A DNA stretch of 64,000 nt from Thamnaconus septentrionalis (taxonomy: Eukaryota > Chordata > Actinopteri > Tetraodontiformes > Monacanthidae). The DNA lies in assembly GCA_009823395.1 (NCBI GenBank), contig CM020513.1:17280001-17344000 (forward strand), written 5' to 3'. Under the pieces are notes generated by a model. That model searched no databases. It was given only the letters and a program-made list of their open reading frames with translations, and had not been told where the DNA came from. Position numbers and translations under genes: made by a program. Position 1 is the stretch's first letter; each line of letters opens with the position of its first letter. Shown here piece by piece: positions 1 through 32,460 of this stretch.

Positions 1-180
1 GACGTTGGAACAAAACAAAAACCCTGACCACTGGCATCTGTGACGGTCACGCAGTGTTGTCCACTCACGGCATCCATGAGAGAAAGTCTTGGACAGGTAA
101 TGTCACTTTTTAATTTTTCCACAGCGGCCCCAGTTTAGGTTCAACCACCACTAGATGATCAGCTTGGTGGATCTCTCGCT

Positions 181-2447
181 TCATGGCTGTTCAGGACTTT
201 CTGCTTTCAATCCATCCTCCTCCCCTTCTGACTCATCTCCCTTCTTCTCCAGGTCAAAGTTCTGCAGGACAAACGCACCGCATGACAAACTGCACTGTGA
301 GCAAAAATCAAATCACATGTAAAACTACACACAAAAGAAAAAAAGAGACATTGTACCTCTAGTTCCTGCAACACCTCATCCATGAAGTCGCTGGGGTTTT
401 GCTTGTAGTCCAGAGCTCTGTTGATCATCTCTCTGAACATCTGTGTCATAGTTTCACACAACAACCATCAGCACACAGAAACTGGAGGAGGCAACTTAAG
501 GAAATGCAGCAAACTGATGACTATACAGACATGATACACTAGCAGTCAAAAGCGTGGACACACCTTCTCATGCATTGTTTTTCTTTTTTCTTTTTTTTGA
601 TCTTTACAACTTTCTCCACTGCAGATACTGAGGACATCAAATATATGAGCAAGATATATGTCAAGAAAAACATGTTCAATAACTCTAAACATGCTTTTTA
701 TGAAAGGTGGCTATTTTGAAGAATTTCAATATAAAATGTTATTTTAGTTAATTATTTATTTATTTGAAAATTTAATTGTTTCCTCCATAATTCCATGTGT
801 GTTCATACGTAGTTTTCGTGCCTACAGTGATAAAACTGCAAAGTCAACAGTCATGAGAATGACAGAAAAGACATGAGAGGATGTGTCCAAACTTTTGACT
901 GTTGGTGTATGTTGGCTCATTGCCCAACCAGCGCTGCTCGTGTTATCACCATTAAGATGAATTAGTGAAATGACTGAAGGCCATGAAGTGAAGGCCACAC
1001 TGACTGTGCTGCCACTGTAAGAGGAGACAAAAGGAGCTTTTGACCTTCACGACGTTCGTTCCATCTGCTGCAGACACAAAGTAGAAGGGAAGTCCTTTCT
1101 TCTTCCCAAAATTAAAGCTTCTCTGCGTCACCTTCAGATCCGCTGCGTCCGAGAAACAACAAATACATGATTAACCATATTTAATTCATACATCCTGGTT
1201 GAATACAATTCAAAGCATTAGTTATTGGCTAGCATGAGTGCAGTGACGAGGCCAGACTCACCATCTATTTTGTTGGCAACCACACAGCACGGGATCTCCG
1301 GCCTGTACTCTCGCAACTCCTTGTACCAGTTGGCCAAATTCTTGTAGGTGATCTTCCTCTGGACATCAAACACCTGGAGGGAAGACGGTGGCAAGCTTCA
1401 CATTTGTCATCTAACCAGTCCTTCCTCACGTCTCCTGAGGACAATCACAACTCTGATCCCGGATTTCTAATGAAGTTAGTTGAGTTACACCTTGTAGGTG
1501 TGAAGAAAACAATGCAGAGGCACTGAGAAGCTGTTTGGAGGTATTTCTGAAGTAACGTATCTGAGATTTGAACCCTTGCAGGTTCAGTGTATCCCAAGTG
1601 ACAAGGCTGTGGCTTCGTGCTTGCTCTGGAGGTCATCTACTGGTTTCTTTCAATTGTGCCAAAAAGCTTTGTGGTGCACCTGGCTGTGATTTAGTGCTTC
1701 ATAGATAAAAGTTGCTTAGTTTTACCATAATGCATGCGTGAGCTTTGTGGTAGTAGGACGGATGCATGCTCTGGAATCTCTCCTGGCCCGCTGTGTCCCA
1801 GAAATCTGCAGGGTGGAAGGACAATCCAAGCTCACTGAAGCATCAAATGAAATGATGACGTGGGCAAACTAAATGTAATTTGCTTTCCGAGCCACAACAA
1901 CAACAACAACAACAAGTCCACGATACCCACCAACTGACACCGTCTTGTCACCTACAGTGGCTGTGTGTTTGTAGAGAGTCAAGGCGTAGGTGGACAACTG
2001 CTGAGCGCGACTGGAGAGACAATTAAGGAACATTTACCAGCAGATTTGACTTTGACATCGTGGTTTTGAGAGGAAGAACAAGAACGTTTCCGTTTCCCGA
2101 GAGTGACTTGAATGAATGTGGCTTGACGACGGAATGACACACACACAGCAGAGCGGCACACTTGTCTGATTCATCAGGTCTTTGATGAAGCAACTTGAAG
2201 GATACTATTCATCCATGAGAAAGCGCTCCATCAGCCTGCAGAGGACACGGGAGCAATGTATTACAATACAATCTGGTCAAACATAACGCAGGGGAAATGG
2301 TTCGATAAGCGTCAAGACACAATGAAAGACCAACACTTACTTAGATTTGCCTACTGCGCTGTCTCCCAGACAGATAATCTTCACTTGCTCCTCTGTGTCG
2401 TACTTCTTTTGGTCCAGTTCGGGGATGCTGCTAATGTCACCAGCCAT
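181..2447 (-). CDS. rabl2: RAB-like small GTPase RABL2, complete, 8 coding exons
   Basis: Coding exons, read right to left: 2341-2447, 2206-2235, 1931-2010, 1726-1805, 1262-1373, 1045-1142, 357-440 and 181-261. They sum to 672 bp, or 223 residues, against about 228 in human RABL2. All junctions keep frame. The GTPase motifs are visible: P-loop GDSAVGKS at the end of exon 1, WDTAGQERF in exon 4, ANKID at the end of exon 5 and SAADGTN in exon 6. The N-terminus (MAGDISSIPELDQ) and the acidic tail (LEKKGDESEGEEDG) both resemble human RABL2. There is no C-terminal prenylation cysteine, as expected: RABL2 is an atypical Rab-like GTPase that works with the intraflagellar transport machinery in cilia and sperm flagella (family knowledge). 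The start is the first ATG before the conserved N-terminus. Exon 2 is only 30 bp and is followed by an apparent U12-type intron. The 3' UTR runs off the window. Confidence 0.95.
537..907. mobile_element. Tc1/mariner-type MITE in a rabl2 intron
   Basis: A 371-bp element flanked by TA on both sides (535-536 and 908-909). Its ends are inverted repeats: the left reads CACTAGCAGTCAAAAGCGTG and the right, reverse-complemented, CACCAACAGTCAAAAGTTTG, with similarity continuing through GGACACAYCYTCTCATG. It has no coding capacity. The termini and TA target site fit a non-autonomous Tc1/mariner element of a type I recall as common in fish. It lies in the intron between rabl2 exons 6 and 7. Confidence 0.8.
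2011..2205 (-). other. rabl2: U12-type (minor spliceosome) intron of rabl2
   Basis: On the minus strand the intron starts with GTATCCTT (2198-2205), the U12 5' splice-site consensus. It has TTCCTTAAT (2022-2030), a near-perfect U12 branch site, with the branch A about 12 nt before the terminal AG. Reading across it joins exon 2 to exon 3 in phase 2 and gives MDEYRAQQLSTYALTLYKH, matching human MDGFQPQQLSTYALTLYKH. No U2-type donor nearby restores this frame. Confidence 0.85.
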
Positions 2448-2830
2448 TTTTTTTATGTGTGTGTATATATATTCCTCAGATTGACAGGGAAGTTTCAGAA
2501 CATTCAGACGTTTGTCTGTTGAAAATGTGTGACGAGTGTTACGTTAGCTTCGTCATTAGTTAGCGTGCGAAACTTCATCGGTTAGCTCAGCTTGTTATCA
2601 TGTGGCTCGGCAATCAAGTTTTTCTTTTGCGTCGTCCGTCACTCACGAACAAAGCCAACGTGAAACAAGATGGAGCCAACAGTAACACAAATACGATACA
2701 TGTTCCGCAGAAATTGCATTTTAGGGTCTGTTGAAGCTAAGACGCTGCTAACCGAGCAGCAACACAACAGCGCTACTTACAGCCAGCTAGCGCTGCTAAC
2801 ATATTTAGCCTTAGCCGAACTTGTAAATCC
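2448..2830 (-). promoter_or_regulatory. 5' flank and probable promoter of rabl2
   Basis: This is the stretch upstream of the rabl2 ATG. It contains scattered CpGs (around 2525-2660) and several GCTAAC/GTTAGC words, but I saw no clear TATA box. Promoter status is inferred from position only. No divergent plus-strand gene is recognisable. Confidence 0.35.
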
Positions 2831-3179
2831 CAGTTAATAGCACCCACACTGTCTAGTGTGCATCATTTGGTCGAATGTAGGACAGCGTTAGACTATATGT
2901 GTGCAACACAAACTAATCGCGGCGATTTTGTTAAGCATTGCTCGAAGGATTTCGTATCCACGCAACGGGGACGCTTCAAGGACCACGAACACGGCTAGTG
3001 CTGTCTTCAAATGTGCCTGTCTAAAAAGCTTTACCGGTCTCCCGTTTGAGCCGAGAAACGCATCTCAGGGACCGCAGTTGAAGTGGCACATTGGATTAAA
3101 AGTGTGATAACGCTGGTACCTCGGGCTCTTGGAGTGAAAGTACCTCAGGCAAACATTGAAATGACGTGTGGAGATGAGG

Positions 3180-3385
3180 GCGACACGGTGGCGCAGTGGT
3201 TAGCGCTGCCGCATCACAGCAAGAAGCTCGTGGGCTCGATTCCAGGTTCCTGCGGCTACCTCCCACACTCCAAAAACATGCATGTGAGCTGCGATGCAGA
3301 GGGTGTCACCCTCCCTTCGCCCTAAGACAGCTGGGAGAGCCTTCAGCAGAACCCTGAGGGTCACGGGGAAGATGAATGAATGACA
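3180..3385 (+). repeat. tRNA-derived SINE, degenerate copy
   Basis: The copy begins GCGACACGGTGGCGCAGTGG, a pol III A-box-like word, followed by a decayed B-box (GGGCTCGATTCC). It then has the family body (CTCCCACACTCCAAAAACATGCATG) and the tail AAGACAGCTGGGA...GATGAATGAATGA. The family is common in teleosts. Related copies lie at 17361-17570, 42830-42865 and 43855-44180. Confidence 0.85.
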
Positions 3386-6105
3386 CTGATATTTGGATCG
3401 ATACATGTTCACTGGACCAAAAGAGGTTTAGTTTTCATGCATACGTTGTACATGTTGTATTTCCTTTTCACCCCAAAAGGGAAGTACTATACTTGCTCCA
3501 AATAGAGCAATTAGGGAAAATGACTTTACTCTGCATTACAATAGATGAGCAATTGGTCTCATCTGGTCTGACCATATTGATTCTATCGCTGTGAACATGT
3601 CCTTTTAGTTCAGTTTTGTCCTCCCACAGCCCAAAACACATCAACTATATAAAGCAATTATAAAACTATAAAAACAATATACAACTCTAACAATTCAGCA
3701 ATTTTTTTGTCTTATGTTCTTGTAATCCAATTCAAAATATTGAATACTTTAATTTGGATTTACCCTAAACTTGCTGGGAGGACTGTTTTCTGATGGTATC
3801 GACTGTTCTATGATGGTATATCATGGAAAAAGAGAAAAAGAATGCAAAATGTAAACATGTCTGAAAATGTGAAGAAAGAAAGATGACCGCAGGGTTAAAC
3901 TGAAAACACACAATTTCATCAATGCGGTATGTCAAACACAGAGCTATGACAACATTGTTTTATACAACTGGAACTGGAACGCACGTCAACACAGCACTCC
4001 AAATGACACAGGAAATTGATATTTAATCTGAATTTATTTTTATTTCAAGGTACACTTTATGGGACTAAAGTGCATTTATTTTTAAGTCTTTTAAAGTTGA
4101 AGGTGGCAGGACTCATAAAAACATTTACATTCAGCTCTTAGGGTCTTTTTGTGCTCTTATGTCTTTATTATTATTGTCGTTTTTGATATTCACAAGTAGA
4201 AAGGGTTCGGCGAGGTGAGTCGGGTGAGCACGGCGTTGGCAAAGGTTGCCGCCACAGATGTCACAACTGAACAACTGAGCCGACGAATTAGTAGGAAAAA
4301 ATATATCTACCTATTTGCAACTCTTGTATTTGATGGTGAGGGAGCGTCTTTGTGCTACTTTCAACAGTTCATGCTTGTCATACATAAATTACTTTTAAAT
4401 AATAAAAATGAATAATAATTACAGCATGGAAAACACACTTTAATGTCTTGCTCCGGATGAGGTTTGTGCTGCCTTTTGTATCTGAACAGGAAACCTTGCC
4501 AAGAGCTCCAACTCCTTCCTCCACATCAACCCCAATCTGGGAATATTGTGAATTGTAATGAGACTTGACCTCTTCTTAGTGACTGGGGACCAAAAATGTC
4601 CCATCAATGATCTCTCATTTTCATTGTCATACAAAGTCCATCACTGAAATCTGTGAAAACGATCTCCTTCAAAACATTTTTATGATTCAAATGACACCAG
4701 ACTGGCAACCACAGTACAGCCAGACCATAAAAACTGAATCTGCAATGCAGCGCTGTATAAATAGTAAAAAAAAAAAAAAAAAAAGCGATGATAATAACAA
4801 TAAAAAAAACATCTTTATGATTAGTCATCATTCCAAACAGCAGACAATTTATCATTTTTTTCATTAAATGTTATTGACTATACTCTGAATAACGCTGTGT
4901 GAAAGATTGCGTTTTAAAGACAAGACCTTTGTCCAATCAGTTCCTCATCAGCTGTGGCGCAGTCAGTCTTTCTCAGGGAAATCTGTGTGATAGATGAATA
5001 ACATGCACAAATCTCTCTTTTCAGATGGAGCCCTGCTGATCTCATTCAATGCATCAACGGCTGCTCTGGACAATAAAGGACATGGTTCAGAGAGTTTGAG
5101 GATGTGACCCACAGCAGCAGGATTCAGTTTGAAAATCCTGCACATTAGAAAGGAAATCTGACAGATTTGGGAGAGGCTCCATCTGCTGCGCCAGGTTACC
5201 GGATGAGGTCATTGTGAGGTCTCTGTTTGCATGGCGGGGACAGTGGCCTTCAGCCAGTTGTTTGCAGCGTGGCTGACAATAAGTTGCTTTTCAGAAGCAG
5301 CTGTCCAGAGAATTAACTCTGTAGTTCCGGGTAAATAGCCTTGCTTTTCACCATGACCGGGGACTCTTATGTACTGTATTACTATATATTAGTTGCCAAT
5401 AATTGTTTTAAAGGGAATAACGCATTTTATCTGTCCCATTTAAACTTGCAGGGTTTCCATGTTAATTGAATTCCTCCTTTCAGAATGACCTGCACCTGTC
5501 ACTGTACAAGTTGGTGAGTTTTCACTGAAATGAAGGTAGAGGAAGAGTTCTGTGGGGGCGCCACCACATTGTTCCACCCGACGCAACGCCTTTTCAATCA
5601 AACACCAAGCAGAAAAACTGTGTGTACTGTAGACTTCAACATTTCCTATGTTAGCAGAGTTTCTGACTGGCCGCTGTACATGAACGAGACAAGTTTCTGT
5701 TTATGGAAACCGAGAACCATCGACGGGAGTCCAGTCCCCCGAAGTCTGAGCTTCCACTACCTGTAGGGGGCGCCAGGGGGGACGGGCAAGAGTCCAAGTT
5801 TGACATGTCGATGGTGAGGCGCCTTTGCCTCTAGTGTTGATTGTATCAGACCAGTGGTTTAGTCGTCCAGCACAGCTCTGACAGGCAGGCAGCAGAGAAT
5901 CCGTAAAGAAACTGGAACCAGTAGAGAACCAGCAGAGAACCAGCAGAGCGGCAAGAAAAGGCAACTAATCCAGCACTTTCCAACATTTGGCTCCAAGTGT
6001 GAGGTCCAGGAGAGGCGTGTGGAGCCACGTCCCAATCCACTGTCTCTCTCGCTCTCTCTCTCTCTCTCCCTCTGTTTTTCCAGCAGCAGTTTGATTGGCC
6101 GCTCC
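3386..6105. other. Intergenic region between rabl2 and fgd4
   Basis: AT-rich, mostly featureless sequence with short A runs (4767-4785). No ORF here resembles a known protein or has convincing splice sites. The high end probably contains the fgd4 3' UTR. Minus-strand AATAAA words (plus TTTATT) occur near 4030-4080 and 4160, but I cannot tell which is used. Confidence 0.5.
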
Positions 6106-6203
6106 TCACGACGCCACGCTGTCCGTGCTCGCTTCCTGCGTGTTGTTGTTGTCTACGTTGGCGCCGTCGTCGTTGCCGTGGGGACACTGGGGCATCTCGC
6201 CCG

Positions 6204-26498
<20,295 letters not shown>

Positions 26499-27623
26499 CT
26501 GCAAAAGAAAGACAGAAAAAACCCAGTAAAGAGGGAGTTCGCTTACTCAAAAGACAAGAGGAGAAAAATGCAGGAAGGGAACGGAGGGATATTTTTAAAA
26601 AGTAAAACACGCAGTGGACGAGGCTTCAAACAGGCAGAGCCCCATGTTTTATTGACGAGGAGGCGGCTGCACTCTGGCAGAGGAGGAGGAGAGCAGCCAC
26701 ACAGAGAGAACCACGCTGTCTCTCACTTCTCTGGGCTTCAACAGACTCTGGGCAGACAATGAGTTGGACACCCAACACACAGACAATATTAAAGTAGTGG
26801 CAGCGGCAGCGGAGAAGATCTGAAGATCTGCGGCCGACTCGTGTTTGTTTTTGAAAACGAATGAAAAGAAAAACACGTCGCCCCTTATGGAGATACGAAG
26901 CCTAATTAGTGCTTCTGTGATAAGTAGGGCATCATCATCATCATCGGGGGAGGAAGACACTCCTTAATATGCACAGAAGAGATGAAAGAGAAAATGGCAA
27001 CGCCGTCAAAACACTGCATCTCAACTCCTGCAGCTTCATTCAGCTCCTCCTTGGCTGCTGGCTGCCAGTCGCTCAGCAGAGAGGAAGAAGAAACTAGCGA
27101 CGGCAGCCAATCACAACATGGCAGAGAACATCAGCTGCTCCAGCTGGGGTCACTGCCGCTGTCACAGCCAGTGGGCTGAATACAGGAGGGTTGAAAGGTG
27201 CCTCTTTCTGGAGGACCAAGGAGACACAAGTCTGTATTTGTTCTCACTAAACTTCTTCTGTGCAAACACTTGTGTTGTCTTTTGACAGGCGACACCCTGC
27301 ACACCCTCAGGTTTATTATCACGGTTCAGCAGAAGTCAGTCAGCCTTTGAACAGCTTTCCTCGGCTGCATTGCGAGACTGACACTTGCAAAATTTCAACA
27401 GATTCTTATGAGGCCGGCTGGGCGGAAGCTGTGACTGTGATCGTATGAGGGCAAAGCAGCTTGGAAAAAAAAAACCAAAACCTATACAATCTACCTCCAT
27501 GGACCCTTGACTGAAGCAAAATATCAATTCAGGCGAGTTTACAGCAACACAACAGCAACACAACAGCAACACTGAGACACAACAGAGTGGAGATAATGGA
27601 GGAACTCAGCATGGGTCAGTGCA

Positions 27624-27669
<46 letters not shown>

Positions 27670-28226
27670 AAATGGGAGAGGGTTATTATATCCTGGCCCA
27701 GGGATTAAAGAAGGGCAGTCTCCACCCACCATCTGGACTCCTCATGAATTGCCTGCCTGCTGTTCTATGACACACACACACACACACACGCACACACATA
27801 TACATACACACACACACACACACACTTATCACACATATAAAAACTTTACAGTGAATGTGTAGTTGGTGCAGAAGATGGACGATGACCCATCTGTGATAGA
27901 GGATCCCTATTGAGAAGATCACACTGGTAAGCTGCTTATCATAGTATGACACAAATATATCAGAGACCTGTGCACAAAAACGTCCCACCAGTCCCACCAC
28001 CACCACCACCGTCCATACTGGAGGCATGATATGGCTATTGTTTCCTCAAGTTTGTGTGTGTGTGTGTGTGTGTGTGTGAGAGTGAGAGACAACCTCCAAC
28101 CATTTGGCTGACAGTGATCACCTGACCCGACCCGACCCCCTAAACTTCCTGTTCCTGTCTGTCAACTTCCTGTTCATCACATTTTACCATCTTTCAACTT
28201 TGGCCAGGTCACAAATGAAGGAAGTG

Positions 28227-28329
28227 CATGAGTAGGTACATCATGAGTAGGTACATCATGAGTAGGTACATCATGAGTAGGTACATCATGAGTAGGTACA
28301 TCATGAGTAGGTACATCATGAGTAGGTAA
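28227..28329. repeat. 15-bp minisatellite
   Basis: Six exact copies of CATGAGTAGGTACAT and a partial seventh. On the minus strand it translates as PTHDV repeats within an open frame (28177-28545). Confidence 0.95.
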
Positions 28330-31160
28330 AACCAAAGGAATGGCACTAAACTTCCGATCAGGCTTAATATGAATACGAACGCAACTCTTTGTGCTTGCGG
28401 CTGTTGCTAAATATACACCATGAAGATTCCGCAAAATTGTTTCAAGCTGACGCTGTTCTGTTGCGTCTGAAGTGGAAATGAAACTAAGTGACTCTGACTG
28501 TAACTGGGGCAAAAAATAGAAGCTGAGACAAACTCGGAGTAACAATGAAGAGGGAAAAGAGATCTTTGGTGTTTTTTCTAAGCCAGCGTTCAGGCGTGAC
28601 TCTCACTAAAACTGATCCAGTTTAGGAGAACAAATGAGCATCAGACACAATCTGCAAAACCAAGTCAATAATCTGCTTCCGGTGAACAGCTCTTGAAGCC
28701 TCCAGATTCTTATAAGATCATAAACTCAGCATAAACAGCAGCTGCTGTCACTCCTGCCAAGTCAAGTCAACCTAATCTGAATCAATTTCAGCAGAGTTAG
28801 AATCCAGCCACTCGAAAAATAACTGGCTCCTCCAGAATCCACCTGACAAACACACACACACACACACAGCCGCAGTTCAACTAAGACAACCAAGCAGCCT
28901 CGTTCTCAGGCGCCCTCAGGCGCGTGCACGTGCCTGAACCCAGTGCGACACCACTGAGGAGCAATGCCAACCAACCTGTTGGTTGCTACCTGGCCTCCGT
29001 CCCTTGTTTACGCTGCTCAGCTGCTCCGTGGCAACCAGGAGAGATTCCAGCTGACACCTCTGGAATGTCCTGGAGAACCAGTCGTCTGACCTTCACTCCA
29101 AATTCACACGATAGCAGCCGAGCGGTGACTTAAATCTGGGACATGGGTAGCTGACGGATTCCGTTTGTTTCGAGAAGCCAGGTAACAAAGGGAGCAGATA
29201 TTAGATTACAACCTGACAAGAAAACCACAAACCAGAACAAATCTTTTCAAGGCTCAAAGTCGGGCTGGTTGAATATAAAGTATAAACAGAAAAACTGACG
29301 TCTCAAAATGCCGATGTGCGCCAAATGCCTGTGTATGAAAGCCCCCAGTGTAAAATGATCCAATCAAACTGCTTCATTAATATGACATCACACCTCTTTT
29401 AAAGTTTAAAACTTGCTGACTGGAATATATGTGAGAACTCTAGAGGAAGAATCCATTTCTGAAGATGAAGACAGTAATATTCATTTTTTTTCTTTGGTGA
29501 TGCAAACTGACTCAGAATTTATTTCCCATGTATGACAAAAGCATCCCCGTTCACCAGCCAGTTAATTCACTGTCAACACAAATGACAAGACTTCACATTA
29601 GCATAGACAACAAACACAGGCTGCGCTGGTTAAAACAACACTCGCGGCATCCGCTTAGTTTCCCTCCAACATTTATTGACACAAAGCTAGAAAAGCCTCA
29701 CCTGACTTGCAAAAAGTTTGAATGTTGTGAGCTGACAGTTACTAATCAGCCAGTCTTTGCCTCAACAGATACCTGGCATGTTTCTAGAATGTTAAAGGCA
29801 ACTACACACACCCACACCCACACACAGACACACACACAGGTGTTGCTATCCACTTCCTTAGCAACAGCTGCGTGTGTGAGTTGTTTTTCCTCCTCATCTC
29901 TAGGCTGAGGCTTCAGATCAGTCAGACAATCAGAGATTCTCTTCCGTGCAGTCGGAGGTTGAAGACACGGCGGCCGGCTGCAGTACCTCGGACCAGTCGG
30001 TGTTTCCGCCATGGTGTGTCCATGCTGTTGGAGATCCCTCCCGACACCATCGAAGAGACAAAGTTTTAGTCCTTATTACGCGTCCACGGCTGCGTTTCCC
30101 AGACAGAGACGCTGGTCACCCTCCCACCAGCTGATCAACGACGGTCTGTGTTGATCCATCAAAGCCTGCGAGTCCCGGCCCTGCACTGCACCAACCGGTT
30201 CCCTGGAAACCAACAGTCAGCAGCCAGGGCGGGAGGGAGGTGGGAGGGGGAGGAGTCGTCCTTCAAGGTGCGGATGTAGGGTTAGCAAACCATTTCCATG
30301 AGAAGGTTTTATGAGGAGTTTTATGAGGGCAGCTCAGGGAGCAATGATCCAGCAGTGGGATGAAGATGAAGGTGGAGGATTATACAGGCATTAAGAAGTC
30401 TCCAGAAGTCAGAACGGCAGATAAATAATGATTTACTTACTCTCATTTTCAGAAATTGTCAACTAAATCAAGCATTTTTAATATATACGCCCTTTGTGAT
30501 GTCATAAAAGCTGCTAATGTCTCAATGATACCTCTTCTCGCCGGGTGTTTGAAGGTACAGGAAGCCAAAACGGGGTGTTTTTTTCACAGGAGACTGTCAA
30601 CAGAGGGCTACTTATGCTGCTCTATTGGCTCAAGGCGGCTCTGATGAATAATACAGACATGAGAAGTCGACATAAAACTGGGCCTTTGGAAATATTACGC
30701 AACAATTTTTCTTCATTGCAGAAAAGTGCAGCGTCGCCGTTCTGCAGCTCAGCCAAACAGACTGAAGGCGCATGATGTAAAAGAGCAAAGCGCCTCTTCA
30801 GAAGGGTTTCATTCAATAGGAAAGGATGTAGAGGCAGCAGAGGGACCAAGGAAGGTGAGTAACGCTGAATCACACTAATTATTTCCCTTCATTAAAATTC
30901 CCTCTGGGTTTCTCTCCGCCTCAACAATTACAGCGACAAAGACCAACACAAAAATTATCATTTTGGGGAAAAAAAGGCTGCGCAGCTCCGCCAAGGACAA
31001 GAGGAAACCTCCACCTCATTGTCACCGCGGCCTCACATTGACATGACTGCCATTCAAATGCAGCTCATAAATAATGGAGAGGCATGCATTAATATGCCAA
31101 GTCACACCCCTTTAATCAAACTGAGCTTCCTGCTGGCGATAATATGGCTGTCTTTACGCT

Positions 31161-31162
<2 letters not shown>

Positions 31163-31206
<44 letters not shown>

Positions 31207-31282
31207 GTGCGCACCATGTCAAGCGCAGGTTTCCATGGCTGACACAGTGGAGATTGGCTGCTGAATGAGAGCAGATGCATCG

Positions 31283-31334
<52 letters not shown>
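31163..31334. repeat. (GT)n and (CT)n microsatellites
   Basis: A GT run at 31163-31204 and a CT run at 31284-31334, separated by about 80 bp of unique sequence. Confidence 0.95.
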
Positions 31335-31337
<3 letters not shown>

Positions 31338-32384
31338 CTCCGTCCTTATGTGATGAACAATTACCAGAAGATTTATGGTTCTCTGCCACAGATATAATAG
31401 AGTGAAAATTAAAAGGGGCCTCATAAAGCCTTTATGTGACTGAGGTAGTGCCAGATGAGACCTGGGCTGCAGCTCCTGGAGCAGCAACAACAAAAAAAAC
31501 CCAAGAAACCCCCCCCAAGAAAGAAAAAAAAAAAAGCCATGCGTCGTTCACACCATGCAGCCACATTAGCAGCCATCACCAGCGGGACGTCCAGTCGGGT
31601 GCATGAAATGTTAAATGTTCTTTTTAATCTCTGTTTTGCACACCGGCTCACCAGCTAGTAGAGAAGAAGAGCGAGGAGCCACAGACTGTGGCTTCTAGCT
31701 GCCATTACCAGCACACTGCACGTTTTACCACCACACCCCTCACCTCTTTATATGACATGCAATCACTTCACTCATTCAACTCATGAATCCGTGATGACTC
31801 TTTGCCCATATTGGCATTATATCTGCGGTATGAAGCTCCAAGGAGTTGGAATGAGCTGGATCAACTCCAAGCTGAAGCAGCTACTGCGGTTTCTCCTGAA
31901 AACTGCACTTATCAACATTCAAGATTCAGGATTCAAGAACTGTATTCACCACATGCTGATGGTGGATGTGCAGTGAAATGTCAGGAGTGGCCAGAGATCT
32001 CAACCAGAGATCACAGCATGGAACAGCAGAAACAACATCCAGAGTGAAGGGAAGACAGAGCAGCAGCAACAATGGAAAACAACACCACACCAGTGATTTA
32101 CCACCTTTGATTGAACCACGGCACATTGAAAAAAAATCCCACAGCACACCACCGACTCAAAATGTTAGAAAATGACACTTTTTAGCCCAGTAATGACAAC
32201 ATAGTCTCTTAATGTATTCATACTCACAGTGTGACACCTGGTAAACCTGTTTAGATGCACACAAAGCTGAACATCAGGGAGGAACTGAGGGATGAAAATA
32301 GTCTTGCATTCCTTTTAAAGTCACTCCACAATGGAATGTTATTTTTTTAGACCAATTAAGTGAAATTGGATCATTTTTCCCAGC

Positions 32385-32460
32385 ACACCTGACACGATGT
32401 CACGCTACAGTGTAGTTTCCCAATTTGGGATCAATAAAGTTAAATCTAATCTAATCTCAT
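32385..32460 (+). repeat. LINE 3' tail
   Basis: TTTCCCAATTTGGGATCAATAAAG followed by decaying TCTAA repeats, as at fish LINE 3' ends. A similar isolated tail lies at 38500-38540 (AAATAAATCAAATCAAATCA). Confidence 0.5.

Noticed and set aside
3180..3250. tRNA gene
   Set aside because: A- and B-box-like words are present, but the sequence is a SINE with degenerate boxes and cannot fold as a full tRNA.
28227..28329. CRISPR-like array
   Set aside because: Units are directly contiguous with no unique spacers, and the host is a vertebrate, so this is a minisatellite.
29987..30023. Possible first fgd4 exon (MDTPWRKHRLVR, phase-1 end) in a GC-rich patch
   Set aside because: Phase fits exon 26415-26498, but the donor GTACTG is weak and there is no homology. 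The candidate at 50455-50527 has a much better donor.
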